Source: Porogramme epimiltina (lineage: Eukaryota > Basidiomycota > Agaricomycetes > Polyporales > Polyporaceae). Taken from it: a stretch of 31,980 bases of DNA. The position numbers and the translations under genes are program-made. The notes beneath the pieces were generated by a model. That model did no database searches, was not told where the DNA came from, and was given only the letters and a program-made list of their open reading frames with translations. The stretch covers positions 1 through 31,980 of the forward strand of contig FTLJ01000393.1 in NCBI GenBank assembly GCA_900155495.1. Reading direction: 5' to 3'. How positions within the stretch are numbered: position 1 is the stretch's first letter; every line of letters starts with the position of its first letter. Of this stretch, positions 20,150 to 27,800 are shown piece after piece.

Positions 20150-20560
20150 GCGCCCGCCTTCTGAGCGAGATGGTGTATCAACGAGCGAGGTGGTAGGACG
20201 TTGGGTATGTGTATGCGCACAGAAGAGAGAAGTATGACCTAGTAATGACTGCTAGTCTGCTGAACATCGTGGCCAAAGAACAAGATGGGGCACCGTGAAA
20301 CCCCAAAACGACGGAGGTCAGGTGACTGAAACGCGACGCGAAATAGCCTGCCCTAAGCCATACTAGCGCCCACGATGACTGCCAGCACGGTGCACCAACT
20401 TGAGGTTGGAGACACAGATCGGTGGACCATCCGCCTAATGGTGTGCCACCCATCGCAATCCCTGCCCAGAGCGGTGGTGCCGAATTGGTACAGCGAGTAT
20501 CTACACATGGATGCATCGGCCCGAGAGAACATCGTGGTGGACCAGAAGCACGCATCCTGG
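20150..20560. repeat. E repeat, copy E4
   Basis: The core is 20317-20356. It is closest to E2, with CAACGAGCGAGGTGGTAGGACG, CAGAAGAGAGAAGTATGACC and CTGCTGAACATCGTGGCCAA, then ACTAGCGCCCACGATGACTG and CCGAATTGGTACAG. No BNR_4 gene is attached on its left; it is fused to R1 instead. Confidence 0.75.
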
Positions 20561-20754
20561 CCTTCGATGGCTGCCCATAAGCGCAAATAAGTCCGGGGCT
20601 TATGGGCCATGGCGTAAGTCCCGGGCTCATTTTACAAGATGCATGATGCAATGCTGATGCTCTTGCCTCGCCATGTCTTGGGGAACACAGTGTGTATACT
20701 ATGCTAGTGATCGATCTCATCTTCCCTATCTCCATCTACCTTCAATACATTTCC

Positions 20755-20965
20755 TAGCGCTGCTGCTGCTCCTCCCGTCGAACGCGCGCGGGAACTCGAC
20801 CATGCTAAGCACCCTTCGTAGCACCGCTGCGGGCCACTTTGGCGGTGTAGTATCCGCCGGTATCGGCTCGCGGAGGACGGGGTGCTGAGCGTGTTATGGG
20901 CGAACGGGACGGCGGTGCAGGTCGTCGACTTTGATTTGAGCGACGTGCAGGTGGTCGTTCCGCTT
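20755..20965 (+). pseudogene. BNR_4-type 3' fragment, plus strand (copy 4)
   Basis: Plus-strand translation gives ALLLLLPSNARGNSTMLSTL with RSTAAGHFGG and, in another frame, RYRLAEDGVLSVLWANGTAV followed by QVVDFDLSDVQ. These match the ends of copies 1 and 3 on the minus strand. About 500 bases downstream stands HET gene 4, also on the plus strand. The BNR_4-then-HET order is therefore the same as in the other units, but the pair is inverted. The gene is truncated on its 5' side and broken by an indel. Confidence 0.7.
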
Positions 20966-20989
20966 ATAGCACTTATTATTTGCACCACA

Positions 20990-21404
20990 GGTCACCATCA
21001 GGGTTGTGCTGAGCTCACAACTAGATGTTAAATTTAACGCGCGAGATCGGCGCGGTGGCGACCAGCAACATCCTGGATAGCCCACGCACGCACCCCGGTC
21101 CCTGGTATTTGAAGTGACGACGCAAACGTACCTCATGTAAGTAGTACATAGTCGTGCTGAAGTGTGTCAAGAGGGACTGGGCAGCACCATTTGAGGCACC
21201 GCCATCCTAGGCACGCGGTCAGTATGACTTGTAAGTGTATGATATGATAATCCGATCGCCATCAATCACACTCATCACCTTTAGCTTTCCTCTCTTTCAC
21301 GCAAGTTGCTCTTACCAGGTGACATCGACCACCTTCGTGTACCCATTTTCCACTCGGCGAACATAGAGCGCTCTTATACATTTATCGGGATCTAGAAGAA
21401 TATA
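20990..21404 (+). promoter_or_regulatory. Upstream region of HET gene 4
   Basis: No gene seen. It contains a perfect 12-bp palindrome GTTAAATTTAAC (21,027-21,038) and CT-rich stretches with CCTTTAGCTTTCCTCTCTTTC (21,279-21,299) that fit a fungal transcription start region. It does not resemble F1 or F3 clearly. Confidence 0.35.
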
Positions 21405-21463
21405 GTAGGCATTCGCTGGTGACCTATCGCATCCACTCCATTGCTAATTACCTCCCTTCATAG
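21405..21463 (+). other. Candidate 5'-UTR intron of HET gene 4
   Basis: GTAGGC (21405) to CATAG (21463), 59 bp, ending four bases before the ATG as in the other three paralogues. The donor is weaker than in gene 3. Confidence 0.45.
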
Positions 21464-21467
21464 CGGA

Positions 21468-23797
21468 ATGTGGCTGCTTAACACAAAGACCGCTGCCCTT
21501 CGCTACTTCAATGGCCCGGAGAAAGTCCCAGGAGGGTACGCCATTCTGTCACACGTTTGGGGAAAACCCGAGGAGGAGGACACGTTCCAGAAAGTACAAT
21601 ACGCCGCCAGTTTGTGCCGCGAGAATACCGCCACATCCAGTCAAACACATTCATACAAATCCGGGCCTTTAGGCGGGGAAAGTCTGATGGACGTCGTAGC
21701 GCAACAGCAAAGAACAGTACAGAGACTGGAAAGTAAAGTGGCTTCCCTATCCAAAAGGGTTGACCAACTCAAGTCCGGATCTCAAGCACCAACCTCTGTC
21801 ATCATAGAGTCTCTTTCCGCGCCACTGCCATCAGACACAGCCAGAGCACCCCTGCCCGAGATCGTCGTCAGCCCCCCAGCCCGCGTCACCACCGCACGTG
21901 ATCTCCTCTCGCCCAAGATATGCCGTTTCCTCATCCAGGCCCAGAAGGATGGGTTTGAATGGGCGTGGTCGGATACGTGCTGCATTGACAAGACAAGTAG
22001 CACGGAGCTATCTGAAGCGATTAACTCCATGTTCCGGTATTACTCACTCTCCGGCGTCTGTTACGTCTATCTCGTCGACGTTCGAGCGACGGACATGAGT
22101 ACTAGTGCCAACCAGTTTCAATTTACGATTAGCAAATGGCACATACGTGGGTGGACCCTGCAGGAGCTCCTTGCCCCACATAGTGTTCTCTTCATGTCGC
22201 GCGATTGGAGATTACTCGGGAACAAGTACACGCTCGCGGACGCGCTCGAGAGGGCGACAAGGATCCCACCTAGTGTACTGCGGCTCGAAGAAGACTTCGC
22301 AACTATGAGTATAGCCACGCGCATGTCCTGGGCCGCGAGACGCACGACGACGCGGGTCGAAGATGAGGCCTACTGTCTTCTCGGGATATTCGGGGTCAGC
22401 ATGCCGACGATCTACGGGGAGGGACGAAACGCGTTCTATCGCCTCCAAGAAGAAATTGTCAAGTCTTCTGCTGATCCAACCTGGCTTTTATGGGGTAATT
22501 TCACCACAACTTCGGACCAGATCATGCTCAACAAGAGGTCCGAGAGTATGAATTGTGATCGGCCCTCAGAACACGCACTCGCGTGCTCACCACGAGACTT
22601 CAAGAAATCAAACCATATTGAAACAGGATTCGCAGCGACTGATGGACAGGTGAGCTCCCGATTTGATCATTTGACTCGCGCGTGGGTGTTAAATGAACAA
22701 CTTTTGCTTTTGTATGTGTCTGTGGGTAGAGAAAAGCATTGCCTGCAGATGTGCCAATCATATTTACCATCACACAGTTCGGGATTCGCACCACCCTCCC
22801 TCTGTTGGAGGTTACAACAGGACGTTATATTGCGTTTCTGGGATGCTACCGCCAAAGACCTGATGCCGTATACATGAAGCAGACGTTGCTTTGCCTCGCT
22901 CTTCAGCGAGTCAATGCAGTCACGGAACTCGAGCTTCAAGATGGATTAGATGTATACCATTGTTCGTGGCCTCAAGGCCATCACTACATCCAGATCACCT
23001 TAGAGCTCGCATCTAGGCTGAAGTGGAAGTCGAGGGACATTTATATCTCCATGAAGCCTGCTTATCGTAAGGAACAAATTGGACCTTACGAGAATATTTC
23101 TCGGCTTCAGGCCGGATCTCCAGAACGCCCATACCAGCTGACCGCTTCTATAATGAAACGATGGGAAGAAGAACTCGGCCTTACATTGTCAGATGCACGG
23201 ATTCCACCCCTCCCTTGGACAGGCTCACACGCAATTATTCTACTCTTCAAGCTAGATCATCCCCGCTACCAGAGATTGCACAAGTGGGTGACAGCCGAGC
23301 TTGGTATTTGCATCGCACCAGGCTCTACTGGGAGTCAGCCACGCTCGGACATCAGAGACGATGTAACCGACTCTTGTGGAATATCCCAGTCCCAGCGCTC
23401 AGCTGGGAAGCATTATGCTGTTATCCAATACTACCTGATGGATGAACCTCCACAGTTACACTCTCTTGTGACCCGCCATTCCTGCGAACATGATCATCTA
23501 GACACGACCCAGATTTGCGATTATCCAGAGTGGACAGAACGGCCAATTCGAAGGCAATTTGACGACGTGCTATCCGTTCGGTTTAGACCCGGGAGGCCAT
23601 TGGATACTACGGGTCTAACAACTGTGCTGGAGGTGGATATCACGGATGTTCGCATAGGTGAGCTTTGTTGTGCGAAGCCTCTATTCATCACTGAATTGGG
23701 GATAGCAGCGAGGGAGAGGCGCCGCGGAGAGCTTACACGCACTGTGGTGCGCTTCATAGAAGGTAGTAACCAGTACGGTTACTACAGTAGCAAGTAG
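21468..23797 (+). CDS. HET-domain protein, paralogue 4
   Basis: Exon 1 is 21468-22649 (394 codons) and exon 2 is 22730-23797 (355 codons plus TAG), with an 80-bp phase-0 intron (Gln to Arg-Lys-Ala-Leu-Pro); 749 residues. Motifs: YAILSHVWG (24-32), DTCCIDK (169-175), RGWTLQELLAP (227-237), ATRMSWAARRTTTRVEDEAY, GVSMPTIYGEG. The coiled coil within the HET domain (about 72-103) reads VQRLESKVASLSKRVDQLKS. Exon 2 begins ADVPIIFTITQFGIRTTLPL and contains LKWKSRDIYISMKPAYRKE, HYAVIQYY and HSCEHDHLDTT. It is the only paralogue on the plus strand and the most divergent in exon 2. Its tail after VLEVDI is unique, and a GTGAGC within it (23,658) could be an unused or late intron donor. I prefer the MWLLNTKT start to an in-frame ATG nine codons upstream, for agreement with the paralogues and because that ATG falls in the candidate UTR intron. 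Confidence 0.9.
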
Positions 23798-23894
23798 GCA
23801 TTACAATGGCTACTTGAGCGCCCTTGTGCGTACTTATTCCCACTTGTTCCTCCTTGTTACCGGTTCACAAACGGGCGTCAGGAGGAAATAATCA

Positions 23895-23900
23895 AATAAA
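23895..23900 (+). terminator. Possible polyadenylation signal of HET gene 4
   Basis: AATAAA stands 98 bases after the stop codon in an A-rich stretch. Filamentous fungi use this signal loosely, so this is only suggestive. A short hairpin TGAACAG-CA-CTGTTCA follows near 23,945. Confidence 0.35.
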
Positions 23901-24001
23901 TCATCACTTGCAATGTTGGCATTTTGCTGATTACTATATAGGGTGAACAGCACTGTTCATCCTCGTTTTTTGAAGAAGTCGGATTGTTGAAAACCAAGCG
24001 C

Positions 24002-24804
24002 GGGGGCGAGTTGGATAGAAGAAGATTGAATCTTCCATCGCGGTGAGGTTGGGTGAGAGTTACGCAGTAGTGGTGCAATAGTAGTGGCTTGGGTGACGGA
24101 GGAGAGACGTGTTCGTGGGGATTTGCATAGACCTAGGAGTAGTGGCTGACACCATGCTCACGCCCTCCTTCACGTAGCTCATCTAGACCTCGCTGTTCGC
24201 CGCGGTCAGCCTCTCGATTCTCGAAGGCTGAGGGTGCCGAGCGCTGGTATTTTATTGGTTGTTGGCCTCCATACCATGAGATACTTCACTTGAGGCACTT
24301 CGACTCTCAGTTCAAGACGCCTAGCAGAGTGCCTTCGAGCAGGGAGACGGCAAGCTGAAGTCAAGAGTAATGACGTCACATCAATGTCGAACAGAGGTCG
24401 AAATAGAGCACGGGCGTCTGTATGTCCGAAAATGGCCAATCGGGAGGGGCAGCACTGCGACGATCGGAAAGGGCCTAGACCGCGTGCCACCAAGTTGAAC
24501 TCCACCGTCAATCTTCCACGCTCCAGCCCCGACAACGCCCTGCATTTTTTTGCGGTTCGCGAGCGGCTTCGGTCGGTGGCCCCTCCGTTCGAGCGCGTCC
24601 AACCCAGGTAAATGCGCGCAATCACGAGCCGCCTTATCTGCTTAACAGAAGTTGGCGCCCAGATTCCGACGGCCTGAAACGCCAAATTCAGGAACCTCTT
24701 CCTGCTTATCTCTCAATACGACGCGCCACCTCTCCCTGGTTCGTCTTTTCCCTCTCGCCCTCTCCTCTCTCTTTGCCGCCCCGTATGCTCACCCTGTCGT
24801 CCTA
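24002..24804 (+). promoter_or_regulatory. R2: promoter and 5' leader of the transporter gene
   Basis: The first 676 bases (to 24,677) are duplicated at 19,486-20,145. It contains a perfect CRE/ATF site TGACGTCA (24371-24378), a CCAAT box (24436-24440) and a T-tract followed by GCGGTTCGCGAG. A long pyrimidine-rich leader (24,726-24,780) is typical of basidiomycete transcription starts. The duplication stops 128 bases before the ATG, so the pyrimidine tract and start codon are unique to this copy. Confidence 0.6.
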
Positions 24805-27800
24805 ATGTCGCGCGTATCTCCAGAGGACCGCCCTCACCTTCCAGCGGCCATGTCTATCCCCAGTCCTGCGCCACACTGGCCAGCGAACGGGGACAATGAC
24901 GCCTCGCCTAGTGCTCGCGAAACGGAGGCTTATCTCCGAGTGCAGAGCTCGCCCATGGCCCGTGCAGGGTGAGTGCTCTCGCGCTCTCTTTTTATCTCTT
25001 ATGTTATGGGACTTCACGTCCGCATATCACGTGTCACCCGCAGCGTCGGTGCATTGCACAGCTGTTGGTGTGGACGAGAGTGGCCTTCATTGACGCCTTC
25101 GCGCGACTTTCTCTATGCCGATGGCGAGCATAGACGCGAAGGACAAGGCGCTTTTACGTGCTCGTCGCGCCATACTGCCCGCCGAGGGTGCCAACACCTG
25201 CATTCAGTTAGGGAACAACCTGGCGAAGTTCGATGCCCCGGCGTCGCCAACGAGAGCCTGCCTCTCTTCTACCTTTATATTGCCCAAATTGGCTCGCGAA
25301 GAGCTGTGTTAGAATGTTCTAATCAGCTTCTCGTAAGCCCTTGACTTCAAATCTCGGACAGGCGTTGGTTTGGGCGCCACGTGGCGTGATGCACCTTGGA
25401 TGCCTCCTCTGTTACACCTGCATAGAAGGGTGACAGTGTTCCACGTCATATGAGCAGTAGTCGTGATCGGAGGCTCGGGACGCTGTGAGAGAATTCGGGG
25501 CCATTTCCTACAGCAGCAGGAGCCTGGAGCAAGCGCGGCGTAGCATTACGCCAGCCTCCCTCTGCTACGTCCCCATGTGCGCGCGATCGCGGCAACACGC
25601 TGGGAGGTTGTACGGCCCACTCCCAGGGTGCGGTTTGGGCGGCTCGCCTTGGGCTTGGCCGCGCTTCCCGCTCGTCAGGGCGAAGAAACCGCGGTGGCCC
25701 ATAGAATTGACCTGGGCGGTCAGCGTGACCGCTGCGGTTCGTATTGGAGCCTTCTGTGGCTCTGTGTATGCGTCGGGAAATGCCCCCGTGCGTTCGGTGT
25801 TCTGAACCAGTACGCGAGTCGGACGATCCCCAGCCATGGCGCCGCGCTCTGCTCGGGGTTGCGACGGGGGTAGCCTATCCCGTGATATCTGGGCGGTCGA
25901 ACCTACACGTCAAACACTACTGCTTGGGTGACGGTGTCTAGCCCATGTCGCAATTACACCGCGACTGATGCTTCCCGCACCTCTCACGGGAACCAGAGTG
26001 TCGCCATCACTCATGCTTCTTTTGGGATTACCGACGCTTCGAGTGGTGTTGAGAGAGTAAATGCTTCGTCAACAGACGCAATCCCTCTATCCCATGGCCC
26101 AATATCTATGCAACTCTGAGCTGACCTTTCTCTTATAGCCTCCACCAGCCCATGAGCTTTGCCTCGTCTACGTTCGCGCCGGGCTACGTCCCGCCGTCGC
26201 TGCACTCGCAGGATGCGATCAGGGACAACACGATGGCGATCTCGAGCCGGCCCCTGCGCACCCCCTCGTCGCACCACTCCCCGGTCGCCCAAGTCCAAGC
26301 CCAAGCCCAATCCCAAAGCCAAGCCCAAGCGCCTCCCCACCCGCCCCACGCAGACGAGCAGGGCTTCATCTTCCCCGACCTCGGCGCCAACGCTGCCGCC
26401 AACACGAGTCGCACGAGCCTAGCGCTGCACAGCGCGCTCCACGCGGGCCCGCGCACCGCCGCGTCGTCCGTGCTCTCCTTCCAGGCCGCCGAGGACCACG
26501 ACGCGAGCGACGGCGACCTCGAAGCGTCCACCTCGACGCTCTCCACGCAGCCCCCTGGCGCGCGCACGCCCCGCGCCGGCGCGGGCGCCACGAGTGCCGG
26601 GGCCAGCGCGGGCCCGCAGCCGTCCGCGCTCTCCGTCCTCCTCGCGCGCCACGACGGCCAGCGGCGCGAGCGCGCGCACCTCGACGTGCCCGCCCCAGAC
26701 TCCGACTCGAACCCCGCGACGCCCACGCTGCCCCGGCGCGACGCAACGGCGAGCAGCAGCACCGCTCGCTCCCGTGCCGACAGCGCGAGCGAGGCGTCGG
26801 GGACCGCACGCGCGGCGCCCCGCAGCCGCTCGCCGGGGCGCGCTGGTGGTGTTACGTCCGCGGGCGCGTCACATGATGCGCACGCGCTTCGCGAAGGCGG
26901 GTCGGGCGCGGCGGACGAGCGCGCGCCGCTTCTGGGCGACGTGGAGGCGGGCCCCCGGGCGTATCACGGCGGCGCGAACGGGCACGCGCCGCCCGCGAAG
27001 CCATCGGGCGCGGGAGCGGCGCTGGCGGGGCTCGCGCGCGGGGCGGCGCCGCTCGCGAAGGACGCGGTGCAGGCCGTGCCGGCGGTGGTCCTGGGCACGC
27101 TGCTGAACATCCTCGACGGGGTCTCTTGTACGTCTCTCGGCGGTTTTCGTCGTAGGTTGGAGGGTGCGCAAAGGCTAACGGGCATTCCGCAGATGGCATG
27201 ATCATCTTCCCGGCCGCGGGGGTGTTCGCGAACCTTGGTGGCTCAGGTGTCTCGATGTTCTTCGTGTCGTGAGTCGCGAGTTTCTCCACACCCCCCCCCC
27301 ACACCCTCCCCCGTGGTCGCGCGCGGGGCCACTGATCGGCATTTCAAGGGCGATAATATCCCAGCTCGTCTACGCCGCGGGCGCCAGTGGGTTTGCGGGC
27401 GCTAATGGGAGCATGATGATCGAGGTGGTGGTGCGTACCGTTGTAGTACTTGGCTTCTTCGTTCTTGCCACCCTGACGCATATGATCCCTGCAGCCCTTC
27501 TTCCATCTCATTGCCAACAGCATCGCGGACGACATTGGAGAAGATGACGCCCGCGCTGTCATAGCGACTACTATGGTCGCGTTTGCTTTTTCTTCCATCA
27601 TCACTGGTGAGCACCCATCCGTTTTGCTTTGCACCGCTGGCGCCACATCTTGACTCCGCCGTCAGGATTGACGTTTTTCCTCCTCGGGGCTCTCAAATTG
27701 GGGACATTCATTGGGTTCTTCCCCCGACACATCCTTGTCGGGTAAGTAATAGCATCCTCAACACCGTGTTCCTACTGACTGCACGACTGCCGCCCAGATG

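Noticed and set aside
20178..20735. 185-codon minus-strand frame across E4
   Set aside because: It runs through the repeat core and unrelated flanks; the equivalent frames in the other E copies are not conserved.
24994..26134. TCTCTTAT near both ends of the long first intron as a target-site duplication
   Set aside because: The 8-base match lies in pyrimidine-rich intron ends, and no inverted terminal repeats are found just inside, so chance is likely.
26184..26809. Long minus-strand frames opposite exon 2 of the transporter gene
   Set aside because: Shadows of GC-rich alanine/serine codons; the plus strand joins in phase to the SulP domain.
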